Origin: CAYMLL01 sp964390645
GTDB lineage: Bacteria > Planctomycetota > UBA8108
NCBI GenBank assembly: GCA_964390645.1
Contig: CAYMLL010000006.1
Location: forward strand, 1-64,000
DNA: 64,000 nt
Direction: 5' to 3'
The position numbers were made by a program, and so were the translations under genes. Positions 47,580-56,645 of this stretch are shown one piece after another. The notes below the pieces were generated by a model. It was not told where the DNA came from. It worked only from the letters and a program-made list of their open reading frames with translations, and did no database searches. How positions within the stretch are numbered: the first letter of the stretch is position 1; every line of letters begins with the position of its first letter.

Positions 47580-48665
47580 GTGAATCCGACCCTCGTCACG
47601 CTCGCGCTGCTCACCACGGTCCCCGCGCAGGACACGCCCGGAAAGGACGGGGTCCCGACGGATCCTCCGGTCATCGTGGCGCCCGACTTCCGCAAGATCT
47701 ACGCCGAGACCCCGGTGACTCGTGCTGTCGACCGCGGCATCGAGTACCTCGCGTCCCGGCAGCTTCCCGACGGCAGCTGGCTGTCACCGGGCTACGGCAA
47801 GAACACCGGCATCGTCAGCCTCGCGGTGATGGCGCTGCTGGCGCGCGGCCACCAGCCCGGACGCGGCGAGCACGGCGAAGTTATCGAGCGCGCCGTCGCC
47901 TGGGTTCTCGCGAACCGCAAGGGTGGACTCATCATCCGCGACACCTCGCACGGCGAGCTCTACAGCCACGGAATCTCGACGCTCATGCTCGGCGAGGTCG
48001 TCGGCATGATCGATGATGATCGACCGGGACTGGAGGTGGTTCATCGCGTCCATCGCACTGCCGTGGACCTCATCCTCCGCGCTCAGAACGTCCCGAAAGA
48101 CCGCTGGAACCTCGGAGGCTGGCGCTACACGCCGTCCTCGGAGGTCTCCGATATCTCCGTATCGGGCTGGCAGCTCCTGGCGCTACGCGCGGCACAGGAT
48201 GTCGGGCTTCCGGTGCCGAAGAAGAACATCGCGCAGGCGGTCGGGTACATCGCGCGCTGCAAGCACCCCACCGGAGGGTTCTCGTACCAGCCCGGCGGCG
48301 ATCCCAACACCGGACGCACGGGCACGGGAATCCTGGCGCTCGAGATCTGCGGCAAACACGGCAGCGACGAGGCTCGCCGCGGCGGCGACTGGCTGCTGCG
48401 CCATCCGCCGGAATGGAGCGGACCCTTCTTCTACTACGGAGCGTACTACTCCTCGCAAGCGATGTACCAGCTCGGTGGTCGCTACTGGAAGAGCTGGCAG
48501 CCGGTCAGCGAGAAGCTCCTCGTCCGGAAGCAAGCCGGCGACGGCAGCTGGCCGGCGCCACCCGGCGCGACGCACGAGGAGCAGGCCGGGCCGGTCTACG
48601 CGACGGCGATGGCGATCCTCAGCCTCAGCGTCGAGTTTCGCTACCTGCCGATCTACCAGCGCTAG
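47580..48665 (+). CDS. Secreted prenyltransferase/squalene-cyclase-fold protein
   Basis: The GTG at 47580 gives a short signal peptide (VNPTLVTLALLTTVPAQ); the frame upstream is antisense to the FG-GAP gene start. The 361-residue protein has alpha/alpha-toroid repeats: GIEYLASRQLPDGSWLSPGY, RAQNVPKDRWNLGGWRYTP, IARCKHPTGGFSYQPGGDP and RKQAGDGSWPAPPG. No DxDD cyclase motif is seen. It shares its plan with the protein at 2540-4567 and is probably a periplasmic or surface protein of unknown role. Confidence 0.85.
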   Translation: MNPTLVTLALLTTVPAQDTPGKDGVPTDPPVIVAPDFRKIYAETPVTRAVDRGIEYLASRQLPDGSWLSPGYGKNTGIVSLAVMALLARGHQPGRGEHGEVIERAVAWVLANRKGGLIIRDTSHGELYSHGISTLMLGEVVGMIDDDRPGLEVVHRVHRTAVDLILRAQNVPKDRWNLGGWRYTPSSEVSDISVSGWQLLALRAAQDVGLPVPKKNIAQAVGYIARCKHPTGGFSYQPGGDPNTGRTGTGILALEICGKHGSDEARRGGDWLLRHPPEWSGPFFYYGAYYSSQAMYQLGGRYWKSWQPVSEKLLVRKQAGDGSWPAPPGATHEEQAGPVYATAMAILSLSVEFRYLPIYQR

Positions 48666-48731
48666 CCGTGCGCGGCTGCCGGGGCTCCGCGACACGGCAC
48701 GCCCGCGAGCGCGAACGGGCCGGACTCGACG

Positions 48732-48875
48732 ATGACGATGGACCGAGAGCCGAAGAACTCCTCCCAACCGTACTCACGCAAGCAGCTGTACCTGATCGCG
48801 GTGGCGCTCTTCCTGATCGTTGCGATCCTGTCGACGCTGATCTGGCTCTCCGTCCAGCTCGCCGTGACGGGCTAG
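48732..48875 (+). CDS. Tiny single-pass membrane protein (47 residues)
   Basis: The frame from ATG at 48732 to TAG reads MTMDREPKNSSQPYSRKQ, then one strong hydrophobic helix, LYLIAVALFLIVAILSTLIW, and a short tail (LSVQLAVTG). A polar, basic N-terminus followed by one helix predicts N-in or a tail-anchored orientation. It begins 67 bp after the alpha/alpha-toroid gene on the same strand. The ribosome site is weak (GGA ~10 nt upstream); a second ATG lies at 48738. Not recognised as a known family. Confidence 0.6.
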   Translation: MTMDREPKNSSQPYSRKQLYLIAVALFLIVAILSTLIWLSVQLAVTG

Positions 48876-49274
48876 CCACTCTCCGACCCCTCCGGACAGC
48901 CTCGCATCGCGCGGCGAGACCACCGGCACACGTGCCCGGGTCGATCACGGCGGCGAAGCCGACGACGAGCTGCCCGTCGAGGGCGACCTCCCGGACGAGG
49001 AGTCGGTCCAGGTGATCCTCGATGGCCTCGACTGCGGGAAAACGGTCCCCGGGAGGTCCCGACCGACCGGGCTCCGCCGACCGACCGACAACGACGAGGT
49101 GCCCTGCGGCTCGACGCCGACTCCCTGGCGAATCACCCGGTCCGGCGCGTCGAATCTCCGGACGCGTCACCGGCCGCGGATTCGACAAGCCGCTAACGGA
49201 GCCTTCCGGTATACTGTCGCATTGTACGGCTCTTTCCGCAGTCTCGACGCCGAGGAGAACCGGCACGACGAGCG
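48876..49274. other. Intergenic region before the PocR gene
   Basis: This 399-base spacer has no supported gene. A TATACT hexamer at 49210-49215, in CCGGTATACTGTC, lies 60 nt before the PocR-protein ATG. GAGGAG at ~49252 is too far from the ATG to serve as a standard ribosome site. Confidence 0.4.
49210..49215 (+). promoter_or_regulatory. Putative -10 element of the PocR gene
   Basis: TATACT matches TATAAT at 5 of 6 positions and follows GG, as in other candidate elements here. No -35 at 17 bp. Confidence 0.35.
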
Positions 49275-51335
49275 ATGTGGCCCTACCGTCCACGACGCCT
49301 CAGCGACCTCCTGGATGCACCGGAAATCGGCCTGCTGCTCGGGTACGGCGTCTCGCAGCTACTACGCTCCGACGTCGCCGTGTTCGAGCCGAGCCCGGAA
49401 GGCGGAGCCGTCGCGATCGAGCCACCGGCCGATCTCACGCGTCTCCACGAGAGCCCCTTCTGCCACCTGCTTCGACACGGCCAGATCAGCGGCGCACGCG
49501 CCTTCGACGGCGCTGACGCGGAGTGCGCCCGCTGCGAGCTCAAGCTCGCGACGCGGGTGCTGGAATCCGCCGGCGGGCTTTCCTCCGCCGGCGGGGGGGC
49601 CCGGCACGCCTCCCCGCCGGCGCGCCCCCGCTGCCCCCAGGGGCTGGGCGACCGGGGGACCCCGGGGCGCGTCCCCCGTGTCCCGCTGGCCGCGGTCATC
49701 GCGGGACGCCGTGTCGAGTCGCCAGAGGATCGCGTACGCATCGTCAAACGCGTCGGCAAGATCGGCAAGCTGACCCGCGGCGAGGTGCGCAGTCTCGAGG
49801 AGTCCGGCTCGGGGGTCGTCGCGGCGATCCGCCCCCGCGAGGACCGAGCTCGCGAGCTGCTGACCCGGGAGGTCGCGGACATCCCGCAACTCGACGGGGG
49901 CCTCGACGACAACCTCGAGCGGCTCGCCGATCTGCTCGCGACGCTGGCCGAAGGTCGCTACGAGCTGGCGCGGAGATCCTGGGAAGACCGCCTCCTGGCC
50001 CGGGTGGTCGCGGAAGGTTCCGAGCTGCCGCAGCGACGGGCGATCGTGCTCAGGTGGGTCGAGGGCGCCGTCCGTCGCCTTCACCGTCTGCTCGGCAACC
50101 GTTTCGTCGCACTCTTCGCGCGCTTGCCGGAGGATCTCGGCAAGACCGATCAGCCGCTCCGGCTGCTGGCTCAGAGCGGTCTGACGAGCGATGCGCGCGT
50201 CGACCTTCGCGACGAGACTCCGGCCATGTCGCTCGACGCCACGACGGTCGTCGAGCCTGCGGAGACCCTCGAGGAGTGCGTCGGCCGAGCTCTCGAAGGA
50301 GCCTCGTCTCTGATCAGCGCGCTGCGTCCGACGGCAGCTTGCCCGGAAACCTGGAAGGACGACCTGACCAAGAGCATCTTCGTCGCCGCCTGCCGCGAAT
50401 GCCCCGGCCTCGAGATCGTCGTCGCCTTCGGTCCCGCGAACGCCGACCCCGTCGCCGAGCCACGCAGGGACGACTTCAGCGTCCTCTGGCGTGCCGCCCG
50501 ACGTATCGGCGAACGCTACCTGCTGGCCGCCTGTGAGTCGGTCCGTCGCGCAGACGCGGTGCGGCTCGAGCGCTTCGACAAGGTCGCGCTCGCGAAGAAG
50601 CCCACGGGACCGCTGCGCCCGCAACGATTCGACGTCCGCAAGCTCCTCGTCACGGCCGTCAGCTCCTTGTCGACGGAGGCCGAAAAGAGAGGCGTGACCT
50701 TCGACACGCGAGCGCTTCCCGAGAAGGCGATGCTCGAGGCGGACCGCAAGAAGCTGATGGACGTCTTCGCCTGCCTTCTTCACTACATCATCGACGTGGC
50801 GGTGCCGAACTCCACCGGTGATCGGCCCTCCGTGGTCCTCTCCATCCGTCGCCATCGACGCGACCGACGCCGCTGGATCATCGTCTTCGACATCGTTGGA
50901 CGCTTCCTGACGAGCCAGGAGCGACGGCGGCTCTTCAGCCCCGCCAACGGCGCCCGGACGGAGCCGGACGCGACGACCCCGAGCAGCGCGGTCTCCTTCC
51001 GCGAGGCGCAGCAGAGCGTCTCGTGGCATCGCGGACGGCTCAAGGTCGAGAGCGAGCGCATCACCCAGGAAGAGGACACCGACAGGACGCCCGGCTCGGC
51101 GCAGTGGACCGGACGCACCCTGATCACGATCGACATCCCCGAGCGGGCGCCGCGCCATCCGCTCCCCGTCAAGGGCGAGACTGCCCGGCAAGACGAGGGC
51201 CACACGCCGCGAGACGGCGGGAGCGCCAGGGCCAGTTCCGCAGTCCCCGAGAGCCCGAGTCGACGAGGCCGGGGCCGCCGTCAGCGATCTCGCGAGGGCC
51301 CATCTCGAGAAGGTCCCTCCCGGCAATCTCAGTAG
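49275..51335 (+). CDS. PocR-sensor protein with degenerate kinase-type domain
   Basis: Residues ~10-170 fit a PocR ligand-binding domain: a Phe-Cys segment (SPFCHLLRHG), ADAECARCELKLATRV, RCPQGLGDRGTP and VPLAAVIAGRRV, in family order. Helical regions follow (~190-420). The C-terminal ~450-620 resembles a histidine-kinase ATPase domain: RFDVRKLLVTAVSSLSTEAE, then MLEADRKKLMDVFACLLHYI where kinases have an LxNLLxNA N-box. The N-box Asn, the phospho-acceptor His and the glycine boxes are not recognisable, so ATP binding is doubtful. The tail is Ser/Arg/Glu-rich. The stop overlaps the convergent baeRF gene by 7 bp. Confidence 0.65.
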   Translation: MWPYRPRRLSDLLDAPEIGLLLGYGVSQLLRSDVAVFEPSPEGGAVAIEPPADLTRLHESPFCHLLRHGQISGARAFDGADAECARCELKLATRVLESAGGLSSAGGGARHASPPARPRCPQGLGDRGTPGRVPRVPLAAVIAGRRVESPEDRVRIVKRVGKIGKLTRGEVRSLEESGSGVVAAIRPREDRARELLTREVADIPQLDGGLDDNLERLADLLATLAEGRYELARRSWEDRLLARVVAEGSELPQRRAIVLRWVEGAVRRLHRLLGNRFVALFARLPEDLGKTDQPLRLLAQSGLTSDARVDLRDETPAMSLDATTVVEPAETLEECVGRALEGASSLISALRPTAACPETWKDDLTKSIFVAACRECPGLEIVVAFGPANADPVAEPRRDDFSVLWRAARRIGERYLLAACESVRRADAVRLERFDKVALAKKPTGPLRPQRFDVRKLLVTAVSSLSTEAEKRGVTFDTRALPEKAMLEADRKKLMDVFACLLHYIIDVAVPNSTGDRPSVVLSIRRHRRDRRRWIIVFDIVGRFLTSQERRRLFSPANGARTEPDATTPSSAVSFREAQQSVSWHRGRLKVESERITQEEDTDRTPGSAQWTGRTLITIDIPERAPRHPLPVKGETARQDEGHTPRDGGSARASSAVPESPSRRGRGRRQRSREGPSREGPSRQSQ

Positions 51336-52483
51336 CGATAGACCGCCGCGATCCCGGTCTGCGTCGGCATCTCTCCCGACTTCAGGACGAGGGCGTCGCC
51401 GCCGTGACCGATCGTCAGCTCGGCCAGCTCGTCGTAGAGATCGACATCGTACGCATTCTTGTGCTCCTCGCCGGGCACGATGTCACCGCTGGAGCGGTCG
51501 AGCATTCCCCAGCAGCGCCTGCCGCTCTCGACGCAGAGACGCTTGACTCGACCCTGCGCGGCAGCCCGAGCGATGTCGCCCATGCTGCTGCTTGCGTGCC
51601 CCCTCGACAGCGCGAGAGCGAACTCCTCGTTCGCCGCCGCGACGCGCTTCTCGCGCACCGGCCGCAGGAGCTCGAGCACGGACTCCGCGAGCGAGTCGGT
51701 CGACCGGCTGCCCCCGTCGATGGCGATACCGTCGGCGACGAGCGTCGGCAGCGACGCAACCTTGCGAAAGAGGCTCTGGTGCTGCTTCTGCGCTGCGAGA
51801 ATCAGAGGTTTCGTCGAGCCCCGGAGCACGCCCCTCGACAGCCCCTTGGAGATCTCACGAAAGAACCGCTCGACGTCGGCTCGCCCTTCATCGCCACCGC
51901 CGCCGACAGCGTGGTGCATGCGACTCTCCCCACGCGCGCTCGACGAGCCCTCCACCCCGGGGATGTCCTCGACGCTGGACGGCACACCGTTGAGCGGGAC
52001 GGGCTGCAGTGCCTTGCGCCAGCCATCGTAGAGGGTGACGCCGTGAAGGCTGACGACGAGGAGCCAGTAGCCCGTCCCGCTCTGCAGGTAGCGGATCACC
52101 GGCTTGGTGTGAAACGAGCCACCGACGACCTCGAGCTGCGGAAACTCGACCGGCAGCCGGTACGCCGCGAAGTAGTCCGGCGCCGCAAACACCGCCGTTC
52201 CCTCGCTGCCGTGCTCCCAGAACGCGGGCTCGTCGAGAGCCCGCAGGCGATGGCTGATCTCCCGGCTCACTTCGCTGGTCTCGTCGCGAGTCAGCATCTT
52301 CTCGACCTCCCGGCAGAGATTGCGGTAGAGGATGCTGTCCGATCGCGAGTCGGTCTTGCGACGATGCGACGGAAAGTAGATCGACACGCACGGCCCCTCC
52401 CGATCGGCGAGCAGCTGCTCCAGCGACTCGAGCGTGAAAACGAACGACACGGGGCTGCCGACCTCGGCGAACCGATGCCTCAT
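51329..52483 (-). CDS. baeRF3-like (archaeo-eukaryotic release-factor-family) protein
   Basis: The ATG at 52483 follows a strong GAAGGAGGGAAAA ribosome site. The 384-residue protein has the family's N-terminal LEQLLADREGPCVSIYFPSH and NLCREVEKMLTRDETSE, then GTAVFAAPDYFAAYRLP, the middle FHTKPVIRYLQSGTGYWLLV and a C-terminal SADxYDELAE-like DLYDELAELTIGHGGDALVL. Bacterial aeRF1 relatives (baeRF families) are thought to act at ribosomes, possibly in rescue or hibernation; the GGQ motif of true release factors is absent. Function here is inferred only from the family. Confidence 0.75.
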   Translation of the reverse strand: MRHRFAEVGSPVSFVFTLESLEQLLADREGPCVSIYFPSHRRKTDSRSDSILYRNLCREVEKMLTRDETSEVSREISHRLRALDEPAFWEHGSEGTAVFAAPDYFAAYRLPVEFPQLEVVGGSFHTKPVIRYLQSGTGYWLLVVSLHGVTLYDGWRKALQPVPLNGVPSSVEDIPGVEGSSSARGESRMHHAVGGGGDEGRADVERFFREISKGLSRGVLRGSTKPLILAAQKQHQSLFRKVASLPTLVADGIAIDGGSRSTDSLAESVLELLRPVREKRVAAANEEFALALSRGHASSSMGDIARAAAQGRVKRLCVESGRRCWGMLDRSSGDIVPGEEHKNAYDVDLYDELAELTIGHGGDALVLKSGEMPTQTGIAAVYRY

Positions 52484-52874
52484 TTTTCCCTCCTTCTTCC
52501 CTGTGGATGCGAGAGCGCCTTCTCCGGGGCTCAATTGTCATCAAATCGGACCCGGGGTGAAGGACGGAGTCGGTTTCCGGTGCCCGCTCCGCCCTGGAGA
52601 CCGGCCTCCTCGTCCCGCCAGCCACCGGAGGACGCCCGACGCCGACTCGACATCCACGGAGCGCCTATCCGGACGCCAATCTCGAGTCTGGCGTTCCGCG
52701 GCCCTGGCGGGAGAATGGCGACTGCCCGGCCAGCGCGCTGGAGAGGCTCCGTGCGGCCAGCCGACGAGACCGGAGGCAGGAGTCGTGGAGCTGACCGAGC
52801 CGGGCAGTTTCGAAACCGCACAGGACCTCGAAGACCGCCGCCTCGGCGCGGTGTGCTGAACGGAGACTCCACCC
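52484..52874. other. Divergent intergenic region, no gene recognised
   Basis: These 391 bases lie between divergent baeRF and TPR-like genes. Several open frames are Arg/Pro-rich and overlap each other. There is no hairpin with T-tract and no two-box promoter. Confidence 0.35.
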
Positions 52875-53798
52875 GTGTTCCGACTCGAGAAGGCCCTTCA
52901 CAGCGGCTGCCAGGCGTGGCACAGAGGCGATGTGGTAACGGCCGTCGAGATCCTCCAGAACGTCCTGGCCGAGCGACCCGGCGCACTGGAAGCCCTCTTT
53001 CCGCTGGCACGCGCACTTCACGAGAAGGGTGAGAGCGACCGTGCCCTCACCATGCTCGACGTCGCCGTCGAGGATCTCGTCGACAAGACCGGCGCGCTCG
53101 CGCACCGCGCGCTCATCCGTTTCGACCTCGGTGACGGCGACGGACTGAGTCGGGATCTCGCCGCTCTGGGCTCCGACAACCCGATGGCAAGCGCCCTGAG
53201 CGCCCTCGCGAGCGCCCGTCGAGGCGACTGGCAGACCGCTCTTCTGCCGGCGTTCTCCCTGTGGAACGCCGAGCTCGTCGGGCGGCTTCTGGCGGCCCTG
53301 GAGGAGCTCCACGCGCAGCGCCGCGAGATGAACGACGACGACTTCCACCACCGGCTGTTCTCCGCGCACCCGGCGCACGCGGACGCCGGTCAGGCCGCGG
53401 ATCCCCGTCCCCTCCCCGAGAGCTTCTCGAAGCGCACGGACTGGTCGAACGAGCTCGTCGGGCGCTTCGACGCGCACGACCTTGACGCCGTCCTCGTCCT
53501 GGCGCGCCACGAGAACGCCGCGGACTGGCACGATGACGCATCGCGACCGCTCGAGGTCTTCGCGTCGCTGGCGCGAGAGCCCGTCGCAGAGGCCCTGCGC
53601 CTCGTGGACGAAGCGCTCGCGTCAGTCGGTCCGGGCCTCGACCTTCACTTCCTGCGCGGCCTCGCGCTGATCCACGACGGCAAGACGAGCGCTGCCTCGC
53701 ACGCCTTCGTTCGCGCGGCTCGCTGCGACGACACCGTCATCCACGACGTCGTCACGGCCCTCGCCCGCGAACTCGACATCGGGCTGCAACACGAGTGA
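52875..53798 (+). CDS. Tetratricopeptide-like protein
   Basis: This 307-residue soluble protein starts with GTG. The first ~100 residues contain TPR-like helical pairs (CQAWHRGDVVTAVEILQNVL, ALFPLARALHEKGESDRALT, MLDVAVEDLVDKTGALAHRA), and another pair lies near the end (LHFLRGLALIHDGKTSAASH). The central part has charged helices. It is probably a protein-binding scaffold. It precedes the FHA gene on the same strand by 134 bp. Confidence 0.65.
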   Translation: MFRLEKALHSGCQAWHRGDVVTAVEILQNVLAERPGALEALFPLARALHEKGESDRALTMLDVAVEDLVDKTGALAHRALIRFDLGDGDGLSRDLAALGSDNPMASALSALASARRGDWQTALLPAFSLWNAELVGRLLAALEELHAQRREMNDDDFHHRLFSAHPAHADAGQAADPRPLPESFSKRTDWSNELVGRFDAHDLDAVLVLARHENAADWHDDASRPLEVFASLAREPVAEALRLVDEALASVGPGLDLHFLRGLALIHDGKTSAASHAFVRAARCDDTVIHDVVTALARELDIGLQHE

Positions 53799-53932
53799 TG
53801 CCTCCGAGGGGCCGCCGGCCCTTGAGCGCGGACGGCTGTTTTCGTACTCTGTAAGGTGACCCTCAGAGGTCCCTTCCGGGCCCGACCGACGACGTCCCTC
53901 CCCGATCTCGGCGTTCACGACAAGCTCCCGAT

Positions 53933-54976
53933 ATGCGACACCTCCACGACTGGACCCTCAAGAGCGCCGACGGCCGCCAGTTCCAGGTCTCCCTGCGAGA
54001 GGGTGACAGCCTCTCGCTCGGGCGTGACCTCACCTGCGACGTCAGCCTCCTCGATGCCGGCGTCTCGCGTCACCACGCGACCCTGAGCGTCGAGAACGGC
54101 GAGCTCTGGATCGAGGACATCCACAGCCAGAACGGCACCTTCGTCAACTCCGAGCGCACCACGCGTCAGGTGCTGCGAGCGGGCGACGCCATCACGCTCG
54201 GGCGCGTGCACCTGACGGTTCGCGAGGCCGAGACGGTCGAGGAGCTCGAGGCCGCCGCCGCCGCCGCCGCCGCCGAGAGCCACGACACGGCGCGCGTCGA
54301 GAATGCACCGCTGTTCCCCGGCCCGCCGCGCTGGTCGTCGAGACGACACGTGACGCCCGACGAAGGCACCCGGTGCGACCCCACGGGAGAGCGTCCGACG
54401 CGGCTGCTGACCCTCCTGGAGGGTCAGCTCGGCCGTGTGCGTCGCCACCTCGTCGACGGCGACCGTCTGGACACCGCCTCCCACGACGACCTCGCCGAGC
54501 TGTCGGTGGCGATGCGCGCGCTCACCGTGATTCTCGGCGCCGAGACCTCGAGCCCTCGACGTATCGATCTGTCGAGCACGGTACGACAGATCGTCGCCTG
54601 CTCGACGCTGGCGATCGAGCCGAGCGCCATCGAGGCCGAAGCGCCGATCGAGGTCGTCGCGCCACCGGAGAGCGTCGGCCTCGCCATCGAGCTGCTGCTG
54701 TCCTCCGCACGACGGCTGGCGACGGACATCGTCCTTCGCGTATCGACGCTCCCCGGATCGTCGACCGCGAGAATTCGCCTCGAGGCCCACCCGTGCACGG
54801 ACGCCGCGGAGCGAATCGACTGGAATGATCAGGACGTCGGGCTCGTCATCGCACGCCACCTCGTCGAGACGCTGCAGAACGCGAAACTCCGCGTCGATCC
54901 GGGTGCCGGACACCTCGACCTCGAGATCGCCCTGGTGACGACGGTGTCCCGGAGCCCACACGCGGAGCTCACCTAG
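53933..54976 (+). CDS. FHA protein with degenerate kinase-type C-terminus
   Basis: Residues 1-100 are a complete FHA domain: LSLGRDLTCDVSLL, GVSRHHATL, DIHSQNGTFVN. An Ala-rich helix follows (~105-120). The C-terminal ~150-340 has the layout of a histidine-kinase domain (DLSSTVRQIVACSTLAIEPS, APPESVGLAIELLLSSARRL, DVGLVIARHLVETLQNAKL), the last resembling the G2 region GLGLAIVRxIV. The N-box Asn, G1 and the phospho-acceptor His are missing. It looks like a phosphothreonine reader with a dead or repurposed ATPase fold. Confidence 0.7.
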   Translation: MRHLHDWTLKSADGRQFQVSLREGDSLSLGRDLTCDVSLLDAGVSRHHATLSVENGELWIEDIHSQNGTFVNSERTTRQVLRAGDAITLGRVHLTVREAETVEELEAAAAAAAAESHDTARVENAPLFPGPPRWSSRRHVTPDEGTRCDPTGERPTRLLTLLEGQLGRVRRHLVDGDRLDTASHDDLAELSVAMRALTVILGAETSSPRRIDLSSTVRQIVACSTLAIEPSAIEAEAPIEVVAPPESVGLAIELLLSSARRLATDIVLRVSTLPGSSTARIRLEAHPCTDAAERIDWNDQDVGLVIARHLVETLQNAKLRVDPGAGHLDLEIALVTTVSRSPHAELT

Positions 54977-55010
54977 AGACCGGCTCACCGTTCACCGCCG
55001 ACCTGCCCGG

Positions 55011-55080
55011 GCCCTCACACCAGCGCTGCCCGGGCCCTCACACCAGCGCTGCCCGGGCCCTCACACCAGCGCTGCCCGGG
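55011..55080. repeat. 23-bp tandem repeat running into the assembly gap
   Basis: The unit gccctcacaccagcgctgcccgg occurs three times, then the N run begins. Directly after the gap the sequence resumes with ccctcacgccagc, which resembles the unit. The repeat probably continues through the gap and caused it. No spacers separate the copies. Confidence 0.9.
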
Positions 55081-55180
55081 NNNNNNNNNNNNNNNNNNNN
55101 NNNNNNNNNNNNNNNNNNNNNNNNNNNNNNNNNNNNNNNNNNNNNNNNNNNNNNNNNNNNNNNNNNNNNNNNNNNNNNNN
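55081..55180. other. Assembly gap (100 N)
   Basis: Exactly 100 N, the usual placeholder for a gap of unknown size, so distances across it are not reliable. Confidence 0.98.
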
Positions 55181-55183
55181 CCC

Positions 55184-56293
55184 TCACGCCAGCAATCCGT
55201 AGCCGAGGTTGTCGAGAATCTCGTGGACGCTGTCCGCGATGAGGCGGACCTTGAGGTCGCGCACCTGATCGAGAAGAGGGCCGAAGAAGACGTTCGCGTC
55301 CTGCGAGTCGCTGTGGACCGGATCACCGGATTCGTCGAAGTCGACCGGATAGCCCTTCTCGACGTCCTTGCAGTCGAGGAGTCGCTTCGAGCGCTCGAGC
55401 AGCCGGGGCCCGATGGCCTGGGGGATGTAGCTCCACGCGTTCATGCCGACGACACCGAGCGGCCCCAGCCGTCGCTGATCGGCGACGGCGAGCTTGCGAA
55501 TCGAGCTGAAGCCGTGAACGATCAATCGGCTGCCCACCCCCCGCCTGGCGAGCTCCTCGAGAATGCCCCACTGAACGCCGACCTGCTGCGCGTGAATCGA
55601 CTCGGTGCCGATGTTGGGCACGACCAGCTCGAAGCCGGTGCGCTCGAGGTACTCCTCGATCCGCGACGGATCTGTGAAGGCCGACTCACTGAGGCCTTCG
55701 CCCGCGGCGGCGACCTCCTCGAGGCACCCTTCGAGGACCTTCTTCCGTCCGCTATCGCGGAGAAACGCGCGGTATTCCGAGGAGTTCTTCACGTTCTCTT
55801 CGAAGGGCGAATGAGTGTCGTCGAACATCACGCTCGAGAACAGGTCTATGAAGTCGAGGTCGCGCAGCAGCTCGTTCTGCGACTCGACGCCACCCGGTAG
55901 CGTATGATGCCCGTGATCGTAGTGGTGCGTCAGCGCAACGCGACCGAAGTCGGGGTCCCCCTCCTCGGTGAGGATCTGCATGAACGAGACGGCCATACGC
56001 GCCGCGCGAAACAGCCGGCGGCGATACTCGACGGGATCGCCGCCCTTCGACGGCAGCCGGTGATCCGCCATCAGGTAGCGTGGCAGCTGCTGGAAGATGT
56101 AGTGACCGACGGTGCTGAAGATACCGATCGGCAGGACGTCGATCCCGTGCTCCGCAGCGAACCTCGCCGCACCCCGGACGATGCCCTGGATCTGGTCCTG
56201 GTCGCTGTAACCGATGCGCGCCATGACGAGCTGCTTCGCGGCGCAGCGGCGGTAGAGATCCTGCGTCCCGTCATAGTCGAGGATAAGAGGCAT
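55184..56293 (-). CDS. Class II fructose-bisphosphate-aldolase-like protein
   Basis: The 369-residue protein follows class II aldolase order: GIVRGAARFAAEHGIDVLPI, VALTHHYDHGHH (compare the HLDHG metal motif), VMFDDTHSPFEENV (compare MIDGS-xxPFEEN), LVVPNIGTESIHAQ and SRLIVHGFSSIRKL (compare LVLHGGSG). GGAG precedes the ATG. The stop lies 3 bp from the assembly gap, so the gene is complete. It likely cleaves or joins a ketose-phosphate; the exact sugar is not predictable. Confidence 0.7.
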   Translation of the reverse strand: MPLILDYDGTQDLYRRCAAKQLVMARIGYSDQDQIQGIVRGAARFAAEHGIDVLPIGIFSTVGHYIFQQLPRYLMADHRLPSKGGDPVEYRRRLFRAARMAVSFMQILTEEGDPDFGRVALTHHYDHGHHTLPGGVESQNELLRDLDFIDLFSSVMFDDTHSPFEENVKNSSEYRAFLRDSGRKKVLEGCLEEVAAAGEGLSESAFTDPSRIEEYLERTGFELVVPNIGTESIHAQQVGVQWGILEELARRGVGSRLIVHGFSSIRKLAVADQRRLGPLGVVGMNAWSYIPQAIGPRLLERSKRLLDCKDVEKGYPVDFDESGDPVHSDSQDANVFFGPLLDQVRDLKVRLIADSVHEILDNLGYGLLA

Positions 56294-56468
56294 TCACTGG
56301 CTCCGTGCGAAAGGGGCAAGACGGCGCATTATGCGCGAACGTTTCGAGGGTGTCACGCGTCGAACATGGCTGTCGATGTTCGGGCGTGACGTGGCCGTAG
56401 GATACCGCTCGATCGTAGCAGGCTCGCCAATCGGGGCCGATCAGAGAGGGTGGACGAAGTCACCGGAA

Positions 56469-56645
56469 ATGCGCGTCGAGTGGTCGGTGATGATGATCCT
56501 CCAGTACTTCTTCTGGGGGGTCTGGCTCGTCAGCGCGACGCCGTACCTCGGGGACATCGCGGGCTTCACGAGTACGCGGGTCCGCTGGATCTGCGGGATG
56601 TCGCCGCTCGCGACGATCATCTCGCCGTTCGTCGCCGGCATGATC
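56469..56645 (+). pseudogene. Remnant of a nucleoside:H+ symporter gene (N-terminus only)
   Basis: From the ATG at 56469 the frame reads MRVEWSVMMILQYFFWGVWL and then SATPYLGDIAGF...SPFVAGMIA, matching the first two helices of the NupG/XapB family. The match ends after about 59 residues, where an 'ADRxF' segment is expected; the frame continues with unrelated Arg-rich sequence. It lies ~590 bp upstream of an intact member of the same family, and its codon use is native (high GC). Confidence 0.65.

Noticed and set aside
49587..49690. Suspected frameshift in the very GC-rich part of the PocR gene
   Set aside because: The same frame reads RCPQGLGDRGTP and VPLAAVIAGRRV, which fit the PocR domain in order, so the frame is kept.
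55011..55080. CRISPR-like direct repeats
   Set aside because: The copies are back to back with no spacers and no cas genes are near.
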